A DNA stretch of 64,000 nucleotides from MED-G105 sp965263305 (GCA_965263305.1 OZ253666.1:434001-498000); one strand, 5' to 3'. Numbered from the stretch's first letter, positions 9,136 to 18,068 are shown. The notes: a model not told the origin generated them from the letters alone. Numbers and translations: made by a program.

Positions 9136-10260
9136 TTACCCCCTCATCTTTTGTGGGGACGCTGGCCCGCCGATTTGGCGATCTCCATCGTCCATCTCGA
9201 TATCATCATCATGGGCTTGCGGCGATTGAGTCTCTTGATCGCCAACGCCATCGTCTTGTTCTGGATCAGTCATCGAAGGCGGCGGCGCCGAGGCAGGATT
9301 AAGCGCGGTCACGTTCCGGCCGACCTCCGCGTCAGCCTCGTCATTTCCCGCGCTTACGCCATCGGCGTCCTCCTGACGCGGGGTCGCGCGTTGGCGCAGA
9401 TAGAGCGGTTCGTAATGCCCGAGTTGCATCAACTCGACCTTGCCGTCTTTGGCAAACTCCAGCGCAGCGTTGAACGCCGACGCAATCACAGAGGCGCGCG
9501 GCGCATCGATGTCATGCTCTGGCGCCAACAGTCTCAAATCGGTCCATTCCGGCAGCGCACCCAAAATTCGGGCTAATCGTTCACGCGCCTCTTCCACGGT
9601 GTAGACTTTAGGCGGATCAAGTTTGTAATGGCGTTCAATATTCGCGATCCGCTGTTTCGCGTAAGCCTGCAAAAGATCAAAGAGATCTGCGCGCCATTCT
9701 TGTGTCTTGACGACACGCACGCCTTCCGGCGCACCGCGCGGTGCGAAATCAACGCCGAGTTGGGGTAACTTAAATAGGGCCGCCGACGCATTGCGCATCG
9801 CCTCAAGGCGTTGCAATTGAAACGCTAGGCGCGCCGCCATTTCATCGGCGGTCGGTTCACCTTCAGCCGTATCCACCGTCGGCAGGAGCAGCTTCGATTT
9901 CAGAAATGTCAACCAAGCCGCCATGACCAAGTAATCAGCGGCGAGCTCTAACTTTCGTTGTTTTGCAGCCTCGACAAAGACAAGGTATTGCTCGACCAGC
10001 GCCAGCATGGAAATCTTCCGTAAGTCAACCTTTTGCTTACGGGCGAGGTCTAACAACAAATCAAGCGGGCCGGCATACCCATCAAGGCTAACGACAAGCG
10101 CATCTTCTGGATCTTCAGCCGGAACAGTTCTGACCGGCGCATCGAACGGTTCTTCACCCTCCGAGCCGGGGCCCGCATTCGCCAGAGCGGCTTCAGGCGC
10201 ACTGCCCTCCGTTACAGCCTCTTCCGTTTCGGCCGATGGTATTGTTGCTTGTTCACTCAT
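9136..10260 (-). CDS. scpA: Segregation and condensation protein ScpA
   Basis: Kleisin subunit that bridges SMC heads. The ScpA domain begins at about residue 55 (VVSLDGYAGPLDLLLDLARKQKVDL, split as VSLDGYAGPLDLL then the KQKVDL helix) and runs through a helical linker to the C-terminal winged helix near residue 290. The N- and C-termini carry low-complexity extensions, the latter rich in Asp, Glu, Pro and Gln. The longest frame begins with TTG at 10314; I prefer the ATG at 10260 (MSEQATIPS), giving 374 aa. It lies directly upstream of scpB and 170 bases downstream of nagZ. Confidence 0.93.
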   Translation of the reverse strand: MSEQATIPSAETEEAVTEGSAPEAALANAGPGSEGEEPFDAPVRTVPAEDPEDALVVSLDGYAGPLDLLLDLARKQKVDLRKISMLALVEQYLVFVEAAKQRKLELAADYLVMAAWLTFLKSKLLLPTVDTAEGEPTADEMAARLAFQLQRLEAMRNASAALFKLPQLGVDFAPRGAPEGVRVVKTQEWRADLFDLLQAYAKQRIANIERHYKLDPPKVYTVEEARERLARILGALPEWTDLRLLAPEHDIDAPRASVIASAFNAALEFAKDGKVELMQLGHYEPLYLRQRATPRQEDADGVSAGNDEADAEVGRNVTALNPASAPPPSMTDPEQDDGVGDQETQSPQAHDDDIEMDDGDRQIGGPASPQKMRG

Positions 10261-10430
10261 CTCAATCACAGGTGGCCCGATTCTTCGCCGCACCGAATGT
10301 AAAACAGACAGCAACGAAAGGCGATGTCAGCTCTCCGAGGCGTTAATGACCGCCCAGATTGCAAAAATATCTCTCAAAACAACAGTGAATTGCGCCCTGC
10401 AATGGCTTAGGCGACGGCTTAGGCAATGGC

Positions 10431-11570
10431 TCAACCCACCGCTTCGCCGCCAGGTTGCCCGGCGCGCGCGCGCGGGGCGGCCGCCATCAACGCTGGCTTC
10501 AACAATGTGTCCAGACGATCATATTGATCTAATAACTCTTCAACCGGCGGCATCGGCGGGAGCGCTTTTCGCGCCGCCTCGGCCCGCTCAAGGGATCTGC
10601 CCTCAAGGGCGGGCGTGACAGCCGCCGCGGCTTTTTTCTCTTCAAATGTGAAATTACAACAAAGCGCCACATCGCATCCTGCGGCGATGGCCCGCCCGGC
10701 CCGCTTTCCGATTTCCTCAGCAGACTCAGTCGTCGCAACACCATCCAACGCATGCATGCGCAGATCATCTGAAAACAGCAATCCGTCGAAACCGATCTCC
10801 CCACGGATCACGTCATTGATTACCGTTGATGACATGGTGGCGCAACGAGCCGGATCATAGGCTTCGACAACAACATGGCCCGTCATGCCAAGCAGCGTTT
10901 TGTTCAAAGACTTGAAAGGCGCAAAATCAACCACGCGCAAATCTTCCTTGCGGTCCCCAATGCGCGGCAGGGCCTCGTGGCTATCCACCATAGCCCGGCC
11001 ATGGCCGGGCAGATGCTTAATCACCGGCAACGCACCGCCTTCGATCGATCCCTCGTTCCAAGCCGCCGCTAAATCCGCGACGATATCTTGATGCATGGCC
11101 AACGCGCGATCGCCAATCGCATCAGTTGTGTCAATCTGGGGCACATCCAGCATCGGCGCACAATTCACGTTCACACCAAGAGATGAAATCATCCGCGCTA
11201 AGAGAAACGCATTCAAGCGTGTCGCGTCGCGCGCTTTTGCGGGATCTAATTTATATAGCTCCCCGAAGACCGCCGGCGCAGAATGGGCGCGGAACCCATT
11301 GCCCCCATCCGCCCGATCATCGCCAGATGGCGGCCTCATTCGCTGGACACGCCCGCCTTCCTGGTCGATCAGAATGAAGACATCCTCGCGCTCGACGGCG
11401 TTCTTCAATTGATCCGTCAGGCGTCGCACCGCCTCTGGTGAGGAACAATGGTCGCGGAAAAGAATAAAGCCCGCCGGCCGAACATCCCGAAAGAAGGCAA
11501 GCTCGTCGTCAGTCGGCGTCTCACCCTCGATATCATAGATGGCGGCGCTTATTGATTGGGCTCCGGTCAT
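10431..11570 (-). CDS. nagZ: Beta-N-acetylhexosaminidase NagZ (GH3)
   Basis: Cytosolic murein-recycling enzyme that removes GlcNAc from GlcNAc-1,6-anhydroMurNAc peptides. Family 3 hallmarks are present: KHLPGHG at 185-191 followed by Asp196-Ser-His198 (the flexible acid/base loop), and FSDDLRM with nucleophile Asp268. The 379-aa length is slightly above the usual 340 because of a C-terminal helical extension. There is no signal peptide. It lies between the SPOR-domain gene and scpA, its usual alphaproteobacterial position. Confidence 0.95.
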   Translation of the reverse strand: MTGAQSISAAIYDIEGETPTDDELAFFRDVRPAGFILFRDHCSSPEAVRRLTDQLKNAVEREDVFILIDQEGGRVQRMRPPSGDDRADGGNGFRAHSAPAVFGELYKLDPAKARDATRLNAFLLARMISSLGVNVNCAPMLDVPQIDTTDAIGDRALAMHQDIVADLAAAWNEGSIEGGALPVIKHLPGHGRAMVDSHEALPRIGDRKEDLRVVDFAPFKSLNKTLLGMTGHVVVEAYDPARCATMSSTVINDVIRGEIGFDGLLFSDDLRMHALDGVATTESAEEIGKRAGRAIAAGCDVALCCNFTFEEKKAAAAVTPALEGRSLERAEAARKALPPMPPVEELLDQYDRLDTLLKPALMAAAPRARAGQPGGEAVG

Positions 11571-11694
11571 TTCAGACCCTCGGGTATTGCGGGTCTGTCA
11601 GACATAACGGACTAAATCCCAGCACGACGTTCTAAATCTGTTTTATGGCTCCCTGCCGCTCGCATGAGAGCGAAGAAACCGTTTGTAGTGGCGG

Positions 11695-12618
11695 TTAACG
11701 CGCCCGCACCAAACAATCACCGCCGCGCTCCTTCAAGCCCGAACAGTACTCTTTCGCCGCATCCGACGATGAAAATGGTGCAATCCGTAACCTAAAATAA
11801 ACGTCGTCAGCGCTCGTCGGCGGTATCACGTCGGGGCGTTTGCCATCGAGATAGTCACCCATTTTACGCGATAGGCGGGTCCACGCAGCGTCTGCTTCCT
11901 CGCTAGAGCCAACGGCCGCCACTTGCACGACATATCCACCATCATCTGTAGCAGCGGCGCTCACCGTCGGTGTAACGGATGGCGTCGTGGGCGTTGGTGT
12001 TGAAGCGACAGGTTTACGGGAAGGCGCGCTTTCTGGCGCGTTGGCCACGACTGTGCTGGCGGCGGTTGGCGACGTCGCTTGAGTACCGGCCGTAGAAACC
12101 GCAGGCGCGCCGTCATTCTCGCCGTTGTCGCCGCGTAGTTCTTCATCAGCGGCTGCGAGCGCCGCAATGCGGTCCGCAACCTCATCATCCGTCGGCGTAT
12201 CGATTTGTTCCGGTGCCGCGCGCGTTAGAGGGTTATCACCCGTCGCCCCTTGCCCACCCGGCGATGGTCTGTTGACGGGCTCCTCTGGGCCCGATGCAAT
12301 GACCTCAACAGGCTCCGATGGAGCGCCGTTAAATTGGTCATAGACCTCACGGTCCAAATTATCGGAGGCGTCGGCCGTTAACACGTCGTTTTCGATCTTG
12401 AGGGGTTCAGGATCCGCCGTCACATATGGTTGGTTTTGACGGGCCGCATCCAATCCATGCTGGTACGCGATCCAGACCACAGAAGCGATGGCGCCGAGCA
12501 TGACAACGCCCATCAGAAGCACAACAAGACCAGACAGGCCTTCGTCTTCGTCCTCTTCTTCATCGTCTTCTATTTCGTCGTATTCTTCGTAATCGTCGTC
12601 TAACACATCGCTGGCCAC
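11695..12618 (-). CDS. SPOR-domain membrane protein (cell-division type)
   Basis: Bitopic protein: acidic cytosolic N-terminus (residues 1-28), one membrane helix (about 30-52), a long Ala/Thr/Pro-rich periplasmic linker, and a C-terminal SPOR domain (about 227-307, GYVVQVAAVGS then FRLRIAPFSS). SPOR domains bind denuded glycan strands at the septum. The start is GTG, supported by a strong AAGGAGA site 7 bases upstream. Position between nagZ and dgt matches the conserved order, except that argS, usually just upstream, is missing. Confidence 0.88.
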   Translation of the reverse strand: MASDVLDDDYEEYDEIEDDEEEDEDEGLSGLVVLLMGVVMLGAIASVVWIAYQHGLDAARQNQPYVTADPEPLKIENDVLTADASDNLDREVYDQFNGAPSEPVEVIASGPEEPVNRPSPGGQGATGDNPLTRAAPEQIDTPTDDEVADRIAALAAADEELRGDNGENDGAPAVSTAGTQATSPTAASTVVANAPESAPSRKPVASTPTPTTPSVTPTVSAAATDDGGYVVQVAAVGSSEEADAAWTRLSRKMGDYLDGKRPDVIPPTSADDVYFRLRIAPFSSSDAAKEYCSGLKERGGDCLVRAR

Positions 12619-12950
12619 ACGCAGTCTCCTTAGGCTCGCCCTACCTCACCCGATGGTCGGTTATGCGGTATGACGTTCTGGCGTCTCACGGACGCGACAC
12701 TCTCTCAGCTAACCACCATGTGGGAGGCTTTTTTGAGGCGTCTTTGTAGTATTCCTTCGATTGATTCTCCCTCGGCGCGAATGAGCGTAGTGCGATTTGG
12801 GGAAAGCTCTCAAATTAAACAGGGATTCGCCGGTTTGATGGTGATCAAATCGAACAGGTCCAACAACGAACCCGAAACACCAATTTTTATATCGCTTATT
12901 TGCGCGCGACAAATATCTGAACGTAATAAGTTCTGCAAAAATTAATCCTG
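12619..12950. other. Intergenic gap where argS normally sits
   Basis: 332 bases between dgt (ends 12951) and the SPOR gene (starts 12618), both on the minus strand. The right part near the SPOR start holds its AAGGAG site. Short open frames on either strand (12670-12945 plus, 12709-12912 minus) have no recognisable motif and look like chance. I saw no recognisable argS fragment. Confidence 0.5.
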
Positions 12951-14183
12951 TCAGATCGCCCGACCCAAAGTGAACAACCGATCATACTCGCGCATGGCGT
13001 AACGGTCTGTCATGCCCGCTATATAGTCGCATATCCGGCGCGCGCGGCGGTCTGGCGACAGGTCTTCAATCGCCGTCTCGACGCCTGCGCGCATCGTAAA
13101 CCGCCATTCGGGCGGCAGGGTTTCTGGTTCATTGAAAAAGAGGTCGAAAAGGGATCTGACAATGCGCTTTGCTTGGCTGCGGGCGCGATTGACGGTGTAG
13201 TGCCGGTACACATTCTCATGAAGAAACTCGCGTAACCCATTCAATTCACTTTTGAATTCATCTGAAAAATCAGCTGTTGCGCGAGATGCCATGCGAATGT
13301 CATCGGGCCCAGCAGGCGCCAAGGATGCGAGCCGCCGGCGGGTCTCCGCGATCACATCAGCGACCATCGCCCCAATGAGATCAGAGACGGCCTCTGCAAT
13401 CAGCACATTGCGATGAACATTAGGGTTCGCCGCCTCCACCTTGCACAACGCCGGGCCGATCAGCGGCAGCCCCCGCGCTTCTTCAAAAGAAAAAAGCCCT
13501 GCGCGAAGGCCGTCATCCACATCGTGATTATTATAGGCGATGTCATCAGCTAAGGCTGCAATCTGGGCCTCCAAGGCTGGGTAAGTATGCAGCCAAAGAT
13601 CATGATCGCGGGCGTATTCAACAATCGCCGCCGGGAGCTGCTCATCGCCTTCACGGGCCAACGGCCCGACCAACGGACCGTTGTGCTTCACAACGCCTTC
13701 CAATGTTTCCCAGGTGAGGTTCAACCCGTCGAACCCAACATGGCGACGTTCGAGCTTGGTTAATAACCGCAAAGTCTGGGCGTTATGATCAAAACCATCG
13801 AACCGGGCCATGCAGTCCTTCAACACGTCCTCGCCCGTATGGCCAAAGGGCGGATGACCGAGATCGTGGGCAAGCGCGACGCATTCGGCTAAGTCTTCAT
13901 CGAGCTGCAGCACCCGAGCGATGGAGCGCGAGATTTGCGCCACTTCCAGGGAATGGGTCAACCGCGTGCGGTAGTGATCGCCCTCATGGTAGATAAAAAC
14001 CTGGGTTTTATGCTTGAGGCGGCGAAAGCCGGCGGAGTGGATGACCCGATCCCGGTCTCGTGAAAAAGGAGAGCGCGTAGAGCTTTCTGGCTCCTCATGA
14101 CGGCGGCCGCGGGTCTTGGGCGCGTGACAGGCATATTGGGCCAACGGCGCGGGAAATGGCTGGATCTCTTGCGTCTCGCCCAT
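12951..14183 (-). CDS. dgt: Deoxyguanosinetriphosphate triphosphohydrolase-like protein (HD domain)
   Basis: dNTP triphosphohydrolase of 410 aa, releasing tripolyphosphate from dGTP or other dNTPs. The HD metal site is clear: His77 in RLTHSLEV, His106-Asp107 in ALAHDLGH, followed by PPFGH. The N-terminal SPFSRDRDRVIHSAGFRRL block is typical of the bacterial dGTPase-like type 2 family, which acts in dNTP pool control. Divergent from erpA across about 215 bases, the usual alphaproteobacterial pairing. Confidence 0.93.
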   Translation of the reverse strand: MGETQEIQPFPAPLAQYACHAPKTRGRRHEEPESSTRSPFSRDRDRVIHSAGFRRLKHKTQVFIYHEGDHYRTRLTHSLEVAQISRSIARVLQLDEDLAECVALAHDLGHPPFGHTGEDVLKDCMARFDGFDHNAQTLRLLTKLERRHVGFDGLNLTWETLEGVVKHNGPLVGPLAREGDEQLPAAIVEYARDHDLWLHTYPALEAQIAALADDIAYNNHDVDDGLRAGLFSFEEARGLPLIGPALCKVEAANPNVHRNVLIAEAVSDLIGAMVADVIAETRRRLASLAPAGPDDIRMASRATADFSDEFKSELNGLREFLHENVYRHYTVNRARSQAKRIVRSLFDLFFNEPETLPPEWRFTMRAGVETAIEDLSPDRRARRICDYIAGMTDRYAMREYDRLFTLGRAI

Positions 14184-14398
14184 TTTAGCGACCTCTATCC
14201 TTGTGATATCCGCCTTTTCGGCGCTTTTGTAATGTCCTCTCCCTCGCGGTCATCATGGAGTTCCGCGTCAATGGCAAGAACTTGGTTGCGGTAAGCGCCC
14301 ATCCGACCCCTTTTTAAATGCGCTGCAACCTCCTATTTCTACGATGCGCCAACTTTGGACGGGCCGCCCCGGCCCATCACAGACAGAAGCAGTTTCCT

Positions 14399-14752
14399 AT
14401 GACCGCCCCGACAGAAATCATCGCCAACCCCGGCATTACCGTTTCGAACCAAGCAGCGTTGCGCATCAGCGCTATCCTATCGAAGGAAGACGCTGGCGCC
14501 ATGCTGCGCGTCGCCGTCAACGGCGGCGGGTGTTCCGGGTTTCAATATGAGTTCGCCATCACCAGCGAGCGTAATGACGACGACATCGCCATTGAAAAAA
14601 ACGGTGTCACCGTTTTGGTCGATGAAATCTCCGCAGAGTATATGAAGGACGCTGAAATCGACTTCGCCGATGACCTGATTGGCGCCGCCTTCAAAATCAA
14701 CAATCCAATGGCGACCGCCAATTGCGGATGCGGCACGAGTTTTTCCGTCTAA
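14399..14752 (+). CDS. erpA: Iron-sulfur cluster insertion protein ErpA / A-type carrier
   Basis: A-type [Fe-S] carrier of 117 aa that passes clusters to apo-enzymes. The three ligating cysteines are at 45 (GGGCSGF), 109 and 111 (CGCGTSFSV). The start is the ATG at 14399 (MTAPTEIIANPG); a longer frame from 14318 would add a non-conserved 27-residue leader. Divergent from dgt, as usual in alphaproteobacteria. ErpA and IscA cannot be separated with certainty by sequence alone. Confidence 0.9.
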   Translation: MTAPTEIIANPGITVSNQAALRISAILSKEDAGAMLRVAVNGGGCSGFQYEFAITSERNDDDIAIEKNGVTVLVDEISAEYMKDAEIDFADDLIGAAFKINNPMATANCGCGTSFSV

Positions 14753-14788
14753 AGCCAATTCGTTCTAGATCTATAGGAACCAGCGCAG

Positions 14789-15328
14789 ATGAAATTCACC
14801 GCAACCATCGCTTTCGCAACAACGACCTTCGCATTATTCAGCACCGCCTCTTCCATGGCGGCGGATCATGCTGACCAAAAAAACGACGCAGCAACGAAAC
14901 CGATATCGCGACCCGGAAAAATCGCGATTGTGCCCGAGGGCAGCGAATGGGCGGTTGATGATTTTCAATTTAGCCCCGCCGTGCGCGCAGGCGATTTTGT
15001 CTTTCTCTCAGGGGTCGTCGCCAGCTTGAAGCGTGATGAACGAGGCGATCTTATTCGTCCGACGGATGATGATTACAAAAAATCTTATCGCGGCGCGTTT
15101 CAATATATCGCTAAAGTTCTCACTGAAGCGGGAGCTGATTTCGATGATATCGTCGACATGACAACCTACCATACGGATCTACGCGCCCAGGGCGACGCTT
15201 TTATGGCGGTGAAAAAAGAATTCACCAAGGCGCCCTATCCCGCTTGGACCGCCATTGATGTTGACCGCTTATGGCCTGATGGGGGCATCACGGAAATTAA
15301 AGTGACCGCTTACGCCCCGGTGGAGTGA
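14789..15328 (+). CDS. Exported Rid-family (YjgF/YER057c) protein lacking the catalytic Arg
   Basis: 179 aa with a signal peptide (cleavage near SMA-A, residue 24) and a Rid chorismate-mutase-like fold from about 55 to the end. Conserved Rid features include FLSGVV at 72-77, the middle helix with AFQYIAKVLTEAGADFDDIV, and the final EIKVTAYAP strand. In canonical RidA an Arg in the PARxxV motif binds the imine substrate; here the equivalent is Trp153 (YPAWTAIDV). Imine deaminase activity is therefore doubtful, and the export signal also differs from cytosolic RidA. RBS AGGAACC lies 8 bases before the ATG. Convergent with the next gene. Function unknown. Confidence 0.82.
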   Translation: MKFTATIAFATTTFALFSTASSMAADHADQKNDAATKPISRPGKIAIVPEGSEWAVDDFQFSPAVRAGDFVFLSGVVASLKRDERGDLIRPTDDDYKKSYRGAFQYIAKVLTEAGADFDDIVDMTTYHTDLRAQGDAFMAVKKEFTKAPYPAWTAIDVDRLWPDGGITEIKVTAYAPVE

Positions 15329-15332
15329 TCGT

Positions 15333-15977
15333 CTACTCCAACACCGTCACCACGTTCGCCCCTTCGTCCACCAACTCAGCGCCCGTTTTCCAAATATCCT
15401 TACCCGCCCATTGCGCGACAAGGCCATCTCGCCACTCAGGGTCCATTTCCGAATTCACAAAGTAATTTTCGAGAAAACGACGGCTCGCTATTCGGCGTTC
15501 AAAACCCGGCGTTTCAGCCCGCTCCCCAGTGAACACGTCATATGACGACGGCTCGTGGAACATAAAACGCGAGGAACTGGCGGCGTAACGCGTCTCGCCG
15601 CGCAAAAAAATCGGTACACACATTGAGAGACAGTCATCAAAAGCATCGACCTTGGTGTCGACTGTGTGGGTTTTCTTCATCCACTCAATCACCTCGATCG
15701 CTTCGCGGCCCTCGCGCAAAAGCCCGCCCGGGGAATCCAATTCGATCACGACCCGCCCCACCTTATCGCGCCATTCGGAGAACGCCTCTTCCAGGCGCGT
15801 TGCAAGCGGGGGATATACCTCCCCCTTCCACCGAAAAATCACGGTTCCGGGCTGTTTGCCGTCCTCCTCCACATGGAGCCCCGGTCGATTGGCGATGGCG
15901 GCTTGTTCACTGCGCCAAGCAAAATACGCCAGCACCGCAAACAGAAGTATAAGCAACAACAGATTTGGCTTTGGCAT
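15333..15977 (-). CDS. Membrane-anchored ClpP-like serine hydrolase
   Basis: 214 aa. One N-terminal membrane helix (4-20) then a ClpP/crotonase-fold domain. The oxyanion-type motif DSPGG is at 81-85, a Ser-containing motif with Ser118 follows (CLSMCVP), and FMFHEPS supplies His141. This Ser/His spacing matches the nucleophile and base of periplasmic ClpP-like proteins related to SppA/NfeD. The protein is probably anchored with its domain in the periplasm. RBS AGGATA precedes the ATG. It ends 5 bases from the stop of the convergent Rid-like gene. Substrate unknown; catalytic competence is inferred from motif positions only. Confidence 0.72.
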   Translation of the reverse strand: MPKPNLLLLILLFAVLAYFAWRSEQAAIANRPGLHVEEDGKQPGTVIFRWKGEVYPPLATRLEEAFSEWRDKVGRVVIELDSPGGLLREGREAIEVIEWMKKTHTVDTKVDAFDDCLSMCVPIFLRGETRYAASSSRFMFHEPSSYDVFTGERAETPGFERRIASRRFLENYFVNSEMDPEWRDGLVAQWAGKDIWKTGAELVDEGANVVTVLE

Positions 15978-16087
15978 GTATTATCCTGCGATGACGCAAC
16001 GGTCTGATCGGCGCCCTCTTAATGAAGAGAAAAAGAACATTATGATGAACGGATAGGTAACCTTGTCTCTTACCAATTTGGCAATTT

Positions 16088-16810
16088 ATGCAATTGTACA
16101 ACGTATTTGAGGTTATTCGTAAACGGGTGTGCACCGTGCAGCAAATTATTAAATCCATTGCGGCTGCTTGCGTGGCGGGTCTTGTGGGAACAAGCGCCGC
16201 CAACGCTGCAACGGCAAGCTTTGTGACCCCGCCGCCCGGCGATCCATCGGGTATCGTTGGCGCTTCCGACGGCGCAGGGGTCCTCCTGACCTCCGGTGAC
16301 ACGACGCAGATTGTTTTTTCCGAAGCGCTTGGCGCATTCGATATAGATGGCGTCACGCCGATCAATGACAGCATTACCCTTTTCCGCTTAACGGATGCGC
16401 CAGGGCTCGCGCTTGCGACGATCAGCTTTGGCCGCCTTGACGCAGGCGTTGTATCGATCGTGTCGGGCCCCTTTAGCTTTCTTTCCGGCGACACCAGCGC
16501 CCCAATTACGGGGTCCGGTTTGGCGACCACATTTGGTTGCGGCGCCGTCGGCGGGTGTAACCTGATCGAAATCACCGCCGGCGCAACGTTTTTTGGCCCG
16601 GCGTCCGGCCTCGTCATCGATGCCATTGAAATCGACGGAACGCCGTTGACGGGTCTGACGCCCGTCTCAGCCGCGCCGGAACCGACGGCCTGGGCCTTTA
16701 TGATGCTTGGCTTCGCCCTTTGTGGTTGGAACGGCAAAACGGCGCGCAAGCGCCGCCAAGAAAGGGCATCACTGTCAACGGCGATTGCCGACGGCGTCGC
16801 TGCTTCGTAA
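16088..16810 (+). CDS. PEPxxWA-CTERM sorting-signal protein
   Basis: Exported protein: signal peptide (about 20-40, AACVAGLVGTSAANA) then a beta-rich, Gly/Thr-rich domain with one Cys pair (FGCGAVGGC). The C-terminus from residue 197 has PEPTAWAFMMLGFALCG followed by a basic cluster (KTARKRR), matching the alphaproteobacterial PEPxxWA form of PEP-CTERM, recognised by exosortase/archaeosortase-like enzymes. About 17 further residues follow the basic cluster, which is longer than usual. No exosortase is in the window. The start is uncertain: ATG at 16088 lacks a ribosome site, and GTG at 16127 or 16136 would give a normal-length signal peptide. Confidence 0.75.
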   Translation: MQLYNVFEVIRKRVCTVQQIIKSIAAACVAGLVGTSAANAATASFVTPPPGDPSGIVGASDGAGVLLTSGDTTQIVFSEALGAFDIDGVTPINDSITLFRLTDAPGLALATISFGRLDAGVVSIVSGPFSFLSGDTSAPITGSGLATTFGCGAVGGCNLIEITAGATFFGPASGLVIDAIEIDGTPLTGLTPVSAAPEPTAWAFMMLGFALCGWNGKTARKRRQERASLSTAIADGVAAS

Positions 16811-16842
16811 CGTCCGACGGCGACAGCCGTTAGGACGTTCCC

Positions 16843-17547
16843 ATGAGCCCAACTCATACCTCCCCTTCTTCAGCAACACCGGTAGAAGACGCCGTGAAAA
16901 CGCGCATCTCCACGCGCGCATTTTCGCCTGAGCCCGTCAGTGAAGAGGAAATCACAGCTCTTCTAGACGTCGCGCGTTTCGCCCCATCTGGTGGGAATTT
17001 GCAGCCATGGCGCATCCATGTCGTCATGGGACCGGCACGAGAGCGATTGTCCGCTACCGTCAAAAAGGCCATTCAGGAAAATCCGTTTGCCGATGAATCG
17101 GAAGTGCAGGTTTATCCTAAAGGCTTGTGGGAGCCCTATCGAAGCCGTCGTTACGAGATTGGCGAAGCCATGTACGCCCTTCTTGGCGTCCCGCGAGAGG
17201 ATAAGGCCGCGCGCCTACAATGGCTTTTAAACAACTACGATTTTTTTGGTGCGCCAGTGGGGTTGTTCTTCTCGTTGGATCGGCGCTTTGACAAAGGTCA
17301 GTGGGCGCATCTTGGGATGCTCATGCAAACTATCGCCCTTGTCGCCCATGAGCGGGGCCTTGCCACCTGTATGCAAGAAGCCTGGATGACCCGGGCGAAA
17401 ACGGTGAGCGAATTCCTTTCGCTTGACGATGAGCAACAGCTCTATTGCGGCATGGCCCTTGGTTATGCCGACACATCCGCGCCAGTGAATACGTTGCGCT
17501 CTGCGCGCGCGCCCCTCGACGAGGTTGTCACGATCCTGAGAGATTAA
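16843..17547 (+). CDS. Nitroreductase-family flavoprotein
   Basis: FMN-dependent NAD(P)H oxidoreductase fold of 234 aa. The N-terminal FMN phosphate-binding segment has SEEEI then FAPSGGNLQPWRIHVV; the dimer-interface helix (MLMQTIALVAHERGLATCMQEAW, about residues 161-183) and the C-terminal GMALGYAD complete the pattern. It resembles the NfnB/PnbA side of the family. The natural substrate cannot be told from sequence. An SRPBCC gene starts 5 bases downstream, and xthA overlaps that, so these three form a unit. Confidence 0.87.
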   Translation: MSPTHTSPSSATPVEDAVKTRISTRAFSPEPVSEEEITALLDVARFAPSGGNLQPWRIHVVMGPARERLSATVKKAIQENPFADESEVQVYPKGLWEPYRSRRYEIGEAMYALLGVPREDKAARLQWLLNNYDFFGAPVGLFFSLDRRFDKGQWAHLGMLMQTIALVAHERGLATCMQEAWMTRAKTVSEFLSLDDEQQLYCGMALGYADTSAPVNTLRSARAPLDEVVTILRD

Positions 17548-17552
17548 GGGTC

Positions 17553-18068
17553 ATGGCTGTGCCCCCTCCCTCATCACCAGCGCGACCGATCGTCATTGCA
17601 AAACATGTTCTGATCGACGCGCCCCCATTGGACGTTTTTAAATCGGCGACATCGATTGACCCCACCGCATTTATTCGTCCGACCAAGGTGTTGCCGGGGG
17701 TCGCATCGTTCACTGGCGCTCCGGAATGGCGCAATATTGGCGATCGTCGGCGCCTTACCTTGACGGATGGGTCTAACATCCAAGAAACGTTGACTGATAT
17801 TACGCCAGGGGCCGCATTCGCCTACGACGTGACAGGATTTCAAGGCCCGCTCGGAAAACTGCTTGTCGGCGCCAAAGGCCAATGGCGCGTTGCAGCAGAT
17901 AACGACGACCAGACGACGCGCCTTGAATGGGAATATGTATTTTTACCCGCAAACCCTATCAGTCGGGTTCTCTTGAATGCGATAACGCGACGACTATGGC
18001 CAGCATACATGACCGGCGCCCTTCAACGCTTGAAAGAGACGGTCGAACAGGCCAAGATGGGGGCATGA
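17553..18068 (+). CDS. SRPBCC-superfamily protein (polyketide cyclase/START-like)
   Basis: 171-aa single-domain protein with the helix-grip pattern: an N-terminal beta strand after IVIAKHVLIDAPPLDVF, a central beta sheet (DRRRLTLTDG, TRLEWEYVF), and a long C-terminal helix (GALQRLKETVEQAK). START-like proteins bind lipids or hydrophobic ligands; the ligand is unknown. The ATG at 17553 follows AAGGG and sits 5 bases after the nitroreductase stop; the longer frame from 17445 lies inside that gene. The stop overlaps the xthA start (ATGA), so it is coupled to xthA. Confidence 0.75.
   Translation: MAVPPPSSPARPIVIAKHVLIDAPPLDVFKSATSIDPTAFIRPTKVLPGVASFTGAPEWRNIGDRRRLTLTDGSNIQETLTDITPGAAFAYDVTGFQGPLGKLLVGAKGQWRVAADNDDQTTRLEWEYVFLPANPISRVLLNAITRRLWPAYMTGALQRLKETVEQAKMGA

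Noticed and set aside
12670..12945. 91-codon plus-strand frame in the argS-position gap
   Set aside because: No ribosome site, no recognisable motif, and an overlapping minus frame of similar size; probably chance.
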